From: Acidimicrobiales bacterium
Lineage (GTDB): Bacteria; Actinomycetota; Acidimicrobiia; Acidimicrobiales; MedAcidi-G1
Assembly (NCBI GenBank): GCA_030748555.1
Contig: JASMLT010000003.1
Coordinates: 1 to 64,000, forward strand
Direction: 5' to 3'
Length of the DNA: 64,000 nucleotides
Each line of letters begins with the position of its first letter. Positions within the stretch are counted from its first letter, which is position 1. A program made the translations under genes and the position numbers. Shown piece by piece: positions 10,770 through 19,971 of this stretch. The notes beneath the pieces are model-generated. The model was not told the DNA's origin, did no database searches, and saw only the letters and a list, made by a program, of their open reading frames with translations.

Positions 10770-10863
10770 TTTCTCACTCCTGCTGGTAGGAATAATTTCT
10801 CCTATTTAGATAGTAACAATTATCAGCGGTTAATGCTAAGAAAGTTAGATGAAATTAAGTCCC

Positions 10864-11625
10864 CTATTTGCTCATCCGCCTCTGCCTGTCGAGCCAACCT
10901 AGAAGAACTGCTATGGCTCTTGGGTCGTGCCTCAAATGATGCCCTGCACCTTCGATTAATCTCATGTCTGCATTCCCATGAGCATCCGAAAGAGCTCTGG
11001 CCTCTAACGAGGAAACTACGTCGTCTTCGGTTCCGTGGACTAAGAGCACGTTCTTCTCTTCAAGTTCAGAAATAGAGGACTCAGCAGAAATTTGTTTTAG
11101 CTCTTGTGCCCATGAGTCAAAATCTTCTGGGAAATTAGTATCAGGAATTACACCGGCTCTGCGTGCATGTATAAGGAGCCGTTTTGGGGAAGCCGCCCAC
11201 GTAGACCAATCTGCTGGGGCGGCAAGTGCTCCCACACCTTTTACTTTTGTTTCTTGAGCTGCTGCGCAAATAGATATCGCTCCTCCGCTTCCGAAACCAA
11301 CTAGCCATATTTCTCCTACTTTTGGATGATCGTTGAGTTCTGCAATAGATTTACGAACATCCGTTAACCATCCTCCAAGACTGAAACACCCCTCGGAGTC
11401 TCCAGTGCCTCGTAGCAATGGAGCCATGGTTATGAATCCCATTTCGGAGGAAATCCTATTTGCCAGTTCTGGCAAGGTGGCGGCTGAATTTGCTCCACCA
11501 CCAGGGCCTTCTGGAAAACCATGTATCAATAGAACACACGGCAGGAGCTCATCGGTTGACTCAGGAATCTCAAAATGGGCAACTAATTCCAAACCTTCAG
11601 AATGGAAACGGTGCACATTAGCCAT
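10864..11625 (-). CDS. Alpha/beta hydrolase
   Basis: LLIHGFPEGPGG, GFGSGG nucleophile elbow, GAGHHLRHDP. Confidence 0.82.
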   Translation of the reverse strand: MANVHRFHSEGLELVAHFEIPESTDELLPCVLLIHGFPEGPGGGANSAATLPELANRISSEMGFITMAPLLRGTGDSEGCFSLGGWLTDVRKSIAELNDHPKVGEIWLVGFGSGGAISICAAAQETKVKGVGALAAPADWSTWAASPKRLLIHARRAGVIPDTNFPEDFDSWAQELKQISAESSISELEEKNVLLVHGTEDDVVSSLEARALSDAHGNADMRLIEGAGHHLRHDPRAIAVLLGWLDRQRRMSK

Positions 11626-12549
11626 CTACAAAAGACTCTCTGCCAAGGTCTTCCACTGTTTTACCGGTAACCCATTTTGGAATTCGTGCTGTTCTGTTTG
11701 ATCTACGACCAGTTGGACACAAACGTGATCCGCTCCAGCTTCAAAATGCTCAGTAATTTTGGTCGAAATTGTTTCTACATCCCCCCAAGGTCTTATGGCA
11801 TCCAATAACCGGTCACTGCCCCCTTCACTCAGATCATCTTCGGTGAAACCCATCCTCAAAAAGTTGTTTCTATAATTTGGCAAGTCGAGATAAATAGAGA
11901 GATCTTTTCGTGCTAGTTCTCTGGCTTTTGAAGAGTCCGTTTCTATAATCACCGCAACCATCGGGGCTAAAAAAGCTTCTCCTCCCATTGTTTTTCGCGC
12001 CATTGCTGTGTGGTCTGCAGTCACATTGTAAGGATGAGCACCCCATGTTGATTCTGCCGCAAGTTTCAGCGCTTTTGGCCCTAAAGCACCAATGCAGATA
12101 GGGGCTTCATGTTCAGGTGGAAAAGCCCAGAAGGGGGATCTTTTCATATTCTCTATGTAGTCACTCAGATGTTCTAGAGGTTTTTCCCAAGTGTGGCCAC
12201 GAATAACCTCCACAAAAGGGCCATGACTTACACCCACTCCAAGTAAAAACCTGTTAGCAAAAGCTTCAGAAAGTGTCCGTGTGGCACTCGCCATGGCTAC
12301 AGCGTCACGAGAATAGATGCTGGCGATTCCTGTAGCCAGAACAATTTTTTGAGTAGCAGAAAGTAAGAGAGTTGAATGCACAAATGGGTCGCGCCCTGCG
12401 GTTTCAGGAATCCAAATGGCTCCAAAACCCATTTCCTCGATTTCGCTCGCTGCTTCACGAGCCCTTTCGGAAGGAACTCCGTCCAATTGATGTGTCCATA
12501 TTCCGATTTTCCCTGGGTCTAGAGTGACTCCGTCCATTTCACTAATCAA
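11626..12549 (-). CDS. LLM-class F420-dependent oxidoreductase
   Basis: Luciferase-like fold: EEMGFGAIWIPETAGRDPF, LGVGVSHGP. Confidence 0.85.
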   Translation of the reverse strand: MISEMDGVTLDPGKIGIWTHQLDGVPSERAREAASEIEEMGFGAIWIPETAGRDPFVHSTLLLSATQKIVLATGIASIYSRDAVAMASATRTLSEAFANRFLLGVGVSHGPFVEVIRGHTWEKPLEHLSDYIENMKRSPFWAFPPEHEAPICIGALGPKALKLAAESTWGAHPYNVTADHTAMARKTMGGEAFLAPMVAVIIETDSSKARELARKDLSIYLDLPNYRNNFLRMGFTEDDLSEGGSDRLLDAIRPWGDVETISTKITEHFEAGADHVCVQLVVDQTEQHEFQNGLPVKQWKTLAESLL

Positions 12550-13060
12550 TTCTTCGGAGGTTTTTCAAGTAGTTCGGGCCTCTAGCAGTGTAGGAAAGGG
12601 TATTTAACATATTTGCACCTTCTGCTACCACCCCTTCTCTAACCTGAGCCGGTACCCCCAGAGCCATTGACAAAGGTGGGATTTCTTGTCCGTTTCTAAC
12701 AACAGCGTTAGCTCCAACTATCGAACCTCTACCAACAACTGCGTTGTGTAATACCACCGCTCCAACTCCCACCAACGCTTCATCTTCGATTCGGCATCCT
12801 TCTAGATGACACAAGTGGCCTAATGTGACGTCATCTCCAACTGTAGTTATGACTTGAGGAATGCAATGTATAACCGCATTGTCTTGAACCGAACTTCGGG
12901 CACCGATCGCTATCTTGCCGTCATCACCTCTTATCACTGCATGCGGCCAGACACTTGATTCAGCTCCAATAACCACATTTCCAATAATCACTGCCTCCGG
13001 ATGCACATAGGCGCTTGAATCTATCTGAGGTTCGAATTCTCCTAGAGCATAAACAGGCAT
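12542..13060 (-). CDS. Gamma carbonic anhydrase family / hexapeptide-repeat protein
   Basis: Left-handed beta-helix hexapeptides: GNVVIGAESSVWPHAVIRGDDGKIAIGARSSVQDNAVIH. Confidence 0.9.
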   Translation of the reverse strand: MPVYALGEFEPQIDSSAYVHPEAVIIGNVVIGAESSVWPHAVIRGDDGKIAIGARSSVQDNAVIHCIPQVITTVGDDVTLGHLCHLEGCRIEDEALVGVGAVVLHNAVVGRGSIVGANAVVRNGQEIPPLSMALGVPAQVREGVVAEGANMLNTLSYTARGPNYLKNLRRID

Positions 13061-13546
13061 TTAATTTCCCCGATACTGTCCATAGGAACCGCCTAAAAAT
13101 AGTAGCGGCGAGCCTGTTTCCATAATTTCTGCACCTAAAACCTCTCCAATAACGAACCAGTGGTCGCCCGCCTCTACAACATTAAAGACCGAGCAGTCTA
13201 TGCTAGCCAGGCTGCCTTCTATCGCCGGCAATCCTTCTGCGGATTCATACCAGGGTATTACTTCCCAAGGATTATTTTCTTTCCGGAAGAATTCATTTGC
13301 GACATTTTCCTGCTGGTCTGAAAGCACATTAACGCAAAATTTATTTTCATTTTTCATTTTTTTCCATGTGTTTGACTCTTTACCAGGCAAAAATCCCACC
13401 AAAGGAGGTTCCATGGAAACTGAAACAAAAGAGCCAATAACCATGGCTTGGGGGCCTGCAGGAGAAGAGGAGGTAACGAGAGTCACTCCAGTTGGGTACC
13501 TGCCAAGCACTTTTCTGTACTCATTTCCATCAATCAGTTCTGCCAA
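13061..13546 (-). CDS. Flavin reductase family protein
   Basis: YRKVLGRYPTGVTLVTSSS ... GSFVSVSMEPPLVGF. Confidence 0.88.
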   Translation of the reverse strand: MAELIDGNEYRKVLGRYPTGVTLVTSSSPAGPQAMVIGSFVSVSMEPPLVGFLPGKESNTWKKMKNENKFCVNVLSDQQENVANEFFRKENNPWEVIPWYESAEGLPAIEGSLASIDCSVFNVVEAGDHWFVIGEVLGAEIMETGSPLLFLGGSYGQYRGN

Positions 13547-13648
13547 TTTTCTTCCTTAATATTTATGCATTTAAAAAAGGTTAGCCTAGACATTCAAAGA
13601 CCCCGACCCAGAGAGTGCATAGAGAAAGTATTGTGCGATAATTCAGGT

Positions 13649-15100
13649 ATGGGTTCTTATTTACTTGATAAGGAAAGTGAAGATCTGATTCTCGCAGTTG
13701 TAAAGAACGACTGCCCTACATGTCAGCTCTTAGTCCCGACACTTGAGAGCTTAGGGGAAGCGGGGAAATTAACTGTTGTGCTGCAGGACGAAATGGATTT
13801 TCCCTATGAGGCTGACTGGGTGCTGGATGACAGAGAATTGGAAATTAGTTGGAATTTGAATCTCGAATCTGTCCCTACTCTTTTACATTTTAAAAAAGGT
13901 GAAGAGGTTGAAAGAACTGTCGGGTGGTCACGCGAGGAGTGGCGTAAAATTACAGGAGATTCGACTCTTGGGGATGACCTTCCGGAATTTAAACCCGGTT
14001 GAGGTTCCCTTACTGTTGATCCCGGGAGGATCGACCAACTTAAATCAAAATTTGAAAATTCAGAATTCAATTCAAGACAAGTTGAGCTTGCTGCACAAGA
14101 AGATACTTACGAAGCCATGTTTGAAAGATCATGGACAGATGGACTGCCTGTAGTTCCGCCGACTAGGGGAAGAGTAAGAAAGATGCTTGAGGGAACGACC
14201 AGATCACCTGATGAGGTAGTCGTTTCAGTTCCTCCTAATTTGATCGAATGCAGTGTCGAAAAAATTGCAATAAATGCTGTCATGGCTGGCTGTAGACCTG
14301 AATTCTTGCCAGTGGTGATCGCTGCTCTGGAAACTATCTGCACTGAGGAATTTAACATGCACGGAGTTTTAGCTACAACGATGTCAGTCGGACCGATTTT
14401 TGTAGTAAATGGACCCATAGCACGTGATATTGGTATGAATTCTGGAATAAATGTCTTAGGGCATGGCAATAGGGCGAACAGCACTATTGGTAGAGCCGTC
14501 CAATTGGTAATTCACAATGTTGGTGGAGGCGGACCTGGGGGTGTGGATCGCTCAACTTTAGGTCATATGGGCAAACAGGGTTTTTGTTTTTCCGAGAACG
14601 AACTCTCTTCACCATGGCCATCACTTGCTGAAAGCCGTGGTTACAACTCGTCACAAAATGTCATAACTGCTTTCACGGGTGAAGGTCCACGACTGGTAAT
14701 GGATCAGAAAAGCAGAAAACCTGAGTCTCTGATACGTACACTTGCTGAACATTTGATTTCAACCGTCTCATCCAGAGTCGTTGTAGGCATGGATGCAATG
14801 CTTGTCTTGTCACCTGAGCACGCTGCTCGATTCTATGAAGCTGAATGGAGTAAGGAACGGTTTTTAGAAGAAATCACTGAGATCATGATGGTCGATACAG
14901 ACAATATAATTGCAGGGTCGGGCGGTATTGAAGAGGGACTTCCGGCAGAGATGAAAGGAATGAGCATTCCGAAATTTAGACCCAATGGTCTGTTACTTGT
15001 TCAGGCTGGAGGGCCCGCAGGACTATTTTCGGCGATAATTGGAGGGTGGCTTAATGGCCCCTCTGGAAGCGAACCTACTAGTAAGGAGATTTTACTGTGA
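13649..15100 (+). CDS. Selenoprotein candidate: thioredoxin domain (CPTC) fused through a Sec (PG-U-GS) linker to a DGLPVVPPT-type domain
   Basis: ORFs 13448..14002 and 14117..15100 are in one frame, separated only by UGA 14000-14002: ...VVKNDCPTCQLLVPTL...LPEFKPG[U]GSLTVDPGRIDQLKSKF...MFERSWTDGLPVVPPTRGRV... Alternative start at 13565. Confidence 0.82.
14015..14035 (+). promoter_or_regulatory. Candidate bacterial SECIS hairpin for UGA 14000-14002
   Basis: GUUGAUCC-CGGGA-GGAUCGAC: 8 bp (one U-G), 5-nt loop starting 20 nt after UGA. Confidence 0.65.
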
Positions 15101-15618
15101 CAGATGAAAAAGTTCTTCTCGATCCAACTTCTGAGAGTGTCCCTGCGGAAAGAAGCCTGTCAGAAAGACCCGAAACTATGGCTGGTCTGACGGTTGGATT
15201 ATTAGATATTTCTAAAGGGCGTGGAGACATTTTTTTGAATCGCCTTGAGGAAAAACTTTCTGATACAGGGATAGAAATACTTAGGTTCAAGAAACCTACT
15301 TTTACTAAACCTGCACCTGTGGATCTACGTCATGAGATCGCTACCAAATGTGATGCCGTGATCGAAGCTTTAGCTGATTGAGGTTCTTGTACGACATGCA
15401 GTGTGCATGACATAGATGATATTGAAAGAAGAGGAATACCAGCAGTCATGATTGCTTCTACCCCTTTCGAGGATGCCGCTCAGAAACAAGCTGACGCTCT
15501 TGGACTGGACATTGCAAGAGTATTTGTTCCTCATCCAGTTCAAGATAGAACAGACAAAGAAATGCATGAGATGGCCGACCTGGTATTTGAAAAAGTTTTG
15601 GACACTCTGACCAGATGA
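15097..15618 (+). CDS. UGSC-motif selenoprotein candidate (locus A)
   Basis: GTG start overlaps previous stop (GTGA). ORFs 15097..15381 and 15403..15618 are in frame across UGA 15379-15381: ...AVIEALAD[U]GSCTTCSVHDIDDIERRGIPAVMIASTPFEDAAQKQADALGLDIARVFVPHPV... Confidence 0.88.
15395..15409 (+). promoter_or_regulatory. Candidate bacterial SECIS hairpin for UGA 15379-15381
   Basis: CAUGCA-GUG-UGCAUG: perfect 6 bp, GUG loop starting 19 nt after UGA; possible lower stem UGU/ACA (15388-15390/15410-15412). Confidence 0.68.
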
Positions 15619-16535
15619 CAAGAAACGTTGCAGTAGCGCCGGATACAAGACCGGAGATGTACAAAATGATGTGCAATGCGGTTAAACGTTCTGGTGCGAC
15701 ATTGACTGGCGTGGAAGACGCAGAAGGTTTGATTTGGGCGGATCCTGCGAGGCCGGAACTCTTTCCTGAAATAGTAGAAACGGCAACTTTCCTCGAATGG
15801 ATACAACTTCCTTACGCTGGCATCGAACCCTTCGCCAATAATCTAGACCCCAAGTGGCGCTGGACATGCGGTAAGGGTGTTTATGCTCCCGCTGTAGCTG
15901 AGACAGTCCTTGCTCTCGCACTGTCTCTGTCCAAAAATTTACATGGATACGCCAGAGCAACCGAATGGTCTGGACCGATTGGCCGCTATCTGCACGGGTC
16001 TAATGTGACCATTCTTGGAGGAGGTGGCATAACCGTTGAACTTTTACCCCTTCTTGCTCCGTTTGATTGTGTCACGACAGTGATCAGAAAAAAAGCTGAG
16101 AATCTGCCGGGTGCCACGTTTACTTACACACCTGAAAAACTTGAAGAAGTTTTAGAAACAACCGATCTACTAATTCTCGCTTTAGCTTTAACTGAAGAAA
16201 CTAGGGGCATTATCGACAAAAAGGCTTTAGGTTTAATGCCTTCTCATTCCCACATAGTCAATGTTGCAAGAGGTGGGCACATAGTGACTGATGATTTAAT
16301 TGAGGCGCTTAAGGAAGGAAAAATTGCCGGAGCGGCTTTAGACGTCACAGACCCTGAACCTCTACCCGCAGGGAATCCTCTGTGGTCTGATCCGCGCTGC
16401 CTTATCACACCTCATATCGGCAACACTCCGGAAATGGGTTTAAAACTGCTTGATCCTTTCATTGAAGAAAATGTTCGACGGTTTATCAATAATGAGGAAC
16501 TTTTAGCACCTGTTGACGTTGAGCTAGGTTACTAA
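15615..16535 (+). CDS. D-isomer-specific 2-hydroxyacid dehydrogenase, NAD-binding
   Basis: ILGGGGITVELLPLLAPF, VNVARGGHIVTDDLIEALKEGKIAGAALDVTDPEPLP; ATGA overlap with the UGSC gene. Confidence 0.9.
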   Translation: MTRNVAVAPDTRPEMYKMMCNAVKRSGATLTGVEDAEGLIWADPARPELFPEIVETATFLEWIQLPYAGIEPFANNLDPKWRWTCGKGVYAPAVAETVLALALSLSKNLHGYARATEWSGPIGRYLHGSNVTILGGGGITVELLPLLAPFDCVTTVIRKKAENLPGATFTYTPEKLEEVLETTDLLILALALTEETRGIIDKKALGLMPSHSHIVNVARGGHIVTDDLIEALKEGKIAGAALDVTDPEPLPAGNPLWSDPRCLITPHIGNTPEMGLKLLDPFIEENVRRFINNEELLAPVDVELGY

Positions 16536-16907
16536 TTGGGTGCATGGGCTGGTTTTTTACTGGCGATCGTTTTTGTTTTTGCAGCAGTTAGTAAATTTCG
16601 TGATCCAACCGGGACTGAAAAATCCATTGCAGCCTTAGGACTTCCTTTCCCTAAATTTTTAGCCTCCCTGCTTCCATCTGTAGAACTTCTCTGCTCTGTC
16701 CTGTTAGCAATCGATCCTCGTTCTGGCGGACCTTGTGCTGTGGCTCTGCTTGTAGCTTTCACTACTCTTATCGCAGCTCAAATACTTTCTGGCAACCCTC
16801 AAGACTGCGCGTGTTTCGGATCTTGGTCTACTAAACAGATCTCTTCTTGGGACTTGCTGAGAAACATCGTTCTGATAGCACTCGGTGTTTTAGCAACACT
16901 CGACTGA
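16536..16907 (+). CDS. MauE/DoxX-like redox-associated membrane protein
   Basis: TTG start directly after previous stop; four hydrophobic segments and GNPQDCACFGSW motif. Confidence 0.75.
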   Translation: MGAWAGFLLAIVFVFAAVSKFRDPTGTEKSIAALGLPFPKFLASLLPSVELLCSVLLAIDPRSGGPCAVALLVAFTTLIAAQILSGNPQDCACFGSWSTKQISSWDLLRNIVLIALGVLATLD

Positions 16908-16977
16908 ACTCATTGTTATTCAGGCTGATACCTTCACAGGAGAGACAAGTCAAAAACTTTTAAGGAGGGTCAATCAA

Positions 16978-18600
16978 ATGGATGGTTTGATGATGGATGT
17001 TCCACTTTCTCTTAATCACATATTCGCCCGAGCGGAAAGACTCTTTCCAGAAAAAGAAGTTGTTACAGCGACTCCTTCCGGAAGGGAACGATTGAACTAT
17101 GGAGACTGGGCTAGACGAACGCGATGCCTTGGTGGGGTATTTGACGCTCTGGGAATAACTGACGACGGTCGTGTAGCAACTTTTGCTTGGAACAACTCAA
17201 GGCACTTGGAGCTGTATTTCGCTCCCTCGTGCACCGGACGCGTGGTCCACACACTGAACCTTCGTTTATTCCCTGATCAACTTACATACATAGTTAATCA
17301 TGCAGAGGACGAAGTTATTTTTATAGATCAGTCGGTCGCTGGTTTAATTTGGCCTTTAATGAACCAATTCAAGACTGTAAAACACGTCGTTCTAATGGAT
17401 GATGGTGCACCCGCTCCTGATCCTTCTGAAATTAATGCGAATGTTCATGACTATGAAGAATTATTGCAAGCTGCTGAACCTGTGGAATGGAAAACAGTTG
17501 AAGAAAACCGTGCCGGATCAATGATGTATACATCAGGAACTACTGGCAATCCAAAGGGTGTTGTTTATTCACATCGTTCAATGGTTCTGCATACATTTGG
17601 TGTGATGATGGCAGACACTATAGGGATTAATGAGAAAGATGTCTTGATGCCAGTCGTTCCAATGTTTCACGCTAATTCTTGGGGTATTGCTCATGCAGGT
17701 GTTGCAACCGGCGCAACTCTGGTGATGCCTGGCGCAGATCTTTCCCCCACTGCTTTAGCAGCACTTATAGAAGAGGAGAAAGTTACGGTAGCAGCCGGTG
17801 TTCCTACCATTTGGATGGGTGTCTTGCCGGAGCTGAAAGGGCGTGACACATCTGCCCTGCGTTCAATACCGTGTGGTGGTTCAGCTGTTCCTAAATCCCT
17901 CTCAGAGGGATACCGAGAGCAGACAGGTCTTCCCATCCTGCAAGCTTGGGGAATGACGGAAACCAGTCCGATTGCTGCTGTGTGTAATATTAAATCAACT
18001 CTTTCTCATCTTGATGAGGATGCCAAGGCAGATCTCCGTGCAACTGTTGGACTTGCAGTGCCCGGAGTTGATTTCCGTGTTGTTGAACCGGAAACCGGAG
18101 AAGAACTTCCGTGGGACAATGAATCTCGTGGAGAACTGCAAGTCAGAGGACCATGGGTTGCGAAAACCTACTACAACGATGAGAGAGCTAATGATTCCTT
18201 TACCAAAGACGGGTGGCTCAAAACTGGTGATGTAGCAACTGTTGATTCAAACGGCTATATCAGTCTTGTCGATAGAACCAAGGATTTGATCAAATCAGGT
18301 GGCGAGTGGGTAAGTTCAGTCGAATTAGAAAATGAAATTATGGCCCATCCAGAAGTTGTTGAAGCGGCTGTGATTGGGGTTGCTTCAACAAAATGGGGTG
18401 AACGTCCCATGGCCTGCGTTGTTCGTTCTGAAGATTCTCAAATTTCTGCCGAGGATGTAATCTCTTGGCTGGACGACCGTGTTGTTAAATGGTGGATCCC
18501 TGAACGCGTCGAATTCATTGAAGAAGTTCCAAAAACTTCAGTTGGAAAGTTCTCCAAGAAAACACTCAGAGATCAGTTTTCAGATGTGATTGTTGATTGA
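16978..18600 (+). CDS. Long-chain fatty-acid--CoA ligase (AMP-binding)
   Basis: MMYTSGTTGNPKGVVYSHRSM, GWLKTGDVATVDSNGYISLVDRTKDLIKSGGEWVSS; AAGGAGGG upstream. Confidence 0.93.
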   Translation: MDGLMMDVPLSLNHIFARAERLFPEKEVVTATPSGRERLNYGDWARRTRCLGGVFDALGITDDGRVATFAWNNSRHLELYFAPSCTGRVVHTLNLRLFPDQLTYIVNHAEDEVIFIDQSVAGLIWPLMNQFKTVKHVVLMDDGAPAPDPSEINANVHDYEELLQAAEPVEWKTVEENRAGSMMYTSGTTGNPKGVVYSHRSMVLHTFGVMMADTIGINEKDVLMPVVPMFHANSWGIAHAGVATGATLVMPGADLSPTALAALIEEEKVTVAAGVPTIWMGVLPELKGRDTSALRSIPCGGSAVPKSLSEGYREQTGLPILQAWGMTETSPIAAVCNIKSTLSHLDEDAKADLRATVGLAVPGVDFRVVEPETGEELPWDNESRGELQVRGPWVAKTYYNDERANDSFTKDGWLKTGDVATVDSNGYISLVDRTKDLIKSGGEWVSSVELENEIMAHPEVVEAAVIGVASTKWGERPMACVVRSEDSQISAEDVISWLDDRVVKWWIPERVEFIEEVPKTSVGKFSKKTLRDQFSDVIVD

Positions 18601-18602
18601 TT

Positions 18603-19847
18603 TCACCACGTGCACTGAAGGTGCTTGATCCCGTTTATAAATCCGCTCATCAATCTGTCAGGCTGCTCTGTAGCAATTAGCCCGGGAATACTTTTGTGTA
18701 TTTCTCGAAGCATGACGGTTATTTCACGTCTAGCGAGATGCGCTCCTAGACAGAAGTGCGGGCCTGGGGCTCCGTAGCCAAAATGATCATTCGTTTCGCG
18801 TGAAATATTGAACTCGTGGGGATTTTCAAAAACCGACGGGTCGCGATTAGCTGCCCAATAGTAGAGACTCAGTTTGTCGCCTTCTTCGAACTCCTTATCG
18901 CCTATACGCACACCATCTCTTGTTGCCGTTCTTCTCATAAAGATCACCGGACTTGCCCAGCGAACGATCTCTTCTACAGCTTTTGGTGCCAAATTCTCGA
19001 AATCATTCCAAAGGATTTCTTTTTGTTCAGGGTTTTCAGTAAGCAAATGCAATCCCCAGGAAAGCGCATTTCTAGTCGTCTCGTTTCCTGCAACTAATAA
19101 AAGAATAAAAAATGAAGCAATTTCTTCTTCTGAAAGCTTTTCTCCTTCTACTTCTGCATGCAGAAGAGCTGAGGTTAAATCCTCAGTGGGCGTTTGACTT
19201 CTTTCTCCGAGCATTTCTTTCATGAGTGCTGCTAGTTCAAATGCCGCACCCATGATTGCGCCAATAATGTCAGTTCCTTCTGGGGTGTATTCAATATCGC
19301 CCGCTCCGAGGATTATGTTCGATTTTTCAAATACAAAATCAACTCGGTCTTTCGGGACACCCATCATTTCACAGATCACTAAAAGAGGAAGCTGGGCTGC
19401 TACCTCAACTACAAAATCGCACTCACCTTTTTCAAGAGCATCCATTATGATTTCTTGAGCGATTCGCTCAACGGACTCCTCGACAGATGAAAGTCGACGT
19501 GGTGTGAAACCACTTGAAACGATACTTCTTAATCTCTTGTGTCTCGGGTCGTCCATGTTTATCATTGATCCGAAAAAATCAAGCATCTCTTCCGGAAAAT
19601 CAACTGTGCTTGTAGCTCCCTGACCACTACAGAAATCTTCTGGTCTTCTGCTTGCTTCTGCTACGTCTGAATGCCTGACAAGAGAATGGAATCCTTTTTG
19701 TTCAGGGATTATTCCAAAGATTTCTTCGGGCAAATCGAAATAACGGTAAGGATCCTCTAAACGCAACAGGTCAAAAGCTTCTTCTCTGTAATCCAACGGT
19801 TTGGACCAGAATTCTGCACGAGCCAGATCAATTTCTTCAATTTTCAT
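18603..19847 (-). CDS. Cytochrome P450
   Basis: AGNETTRNALSW (I-helix), FGYGAPGPHFCLGAHLARRE (heme Cys). Confidence 0.95.
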   Translation of the reverse strand: MKIEEIDLARAEFWSKPLDYREEAFDLLRLEDPYRYFDLPEEIFGIIPEQKGFHSLVRHSDVAEASRRPEDFCSGQGATSTVDFPEEMLDFFGSMINMDDPRHKRLRSIVSSGFTPRRLSSVEESVERIAQEIIMDALEKGECDFVVEVAAQLPLLVICEMMGVPKDRVDFVFEKSNIILGAGDIEYTPEGTDIIGAIMGAAFELAALMKEMLGERSQTPTEDLTSALLHAEVEGEKLSEEEIASFFILLLVAGNETTRNALSWGLHLLTENPEQKEILWNDFENLAPKAVEEIVRWASPVIFMRRTATRDGVRIGDKEFEEGDKLSLYYWAANRDPSVFENPHEFNISRETNDHFGYGAPGPHFCLGAHLARREITVMLREIHKSIPGLIATEQPDRLMSGFINGIKHLQCTW

Positions 19848-19971
19848 TTTTCAATCTTACGCCAAACTTTCTTGAATAAAAATTCAAAATTTATATGTCC
19901 GGTTATTGTCTTCGAGCACTATACGTGCCATTATTTTCTTGTCGCTCGAGCCCAGATGAGGAGAGGCTGCT

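Noticed and set aside
13804-14070. 88-aa minus-strand ORF across the fusion-gene UGA region
   Set aside because: Antisense to the Trx-Sec linker, no recognisable motif; better explained as shadow ORF.
15097-15618. UGSC gene as a pseudogene with a nonsense mutation
   Set aside because: The frame stays open and conserved after the UGA, neighbours overlap both ends, and an independent paralog has UGA at the same codon.
15370-15960. Several minus-strand ORFs (15370..15648, 15458..15676, 15540..15806, 15682..15960) over the UGSC region
   Set aside because: Mutually overlapping shadow ORFs without domains; the + strand reading is supported by gene coupling and the paralog at locus B.
16536-16907. 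Further Sec UGA inside or after the MauE/DoxX-like gene
   Set aside because: After its TGA the frame meets another stop within a few codons and shows no conserved-looking extension; its redox motif already has Cys (CACFG).
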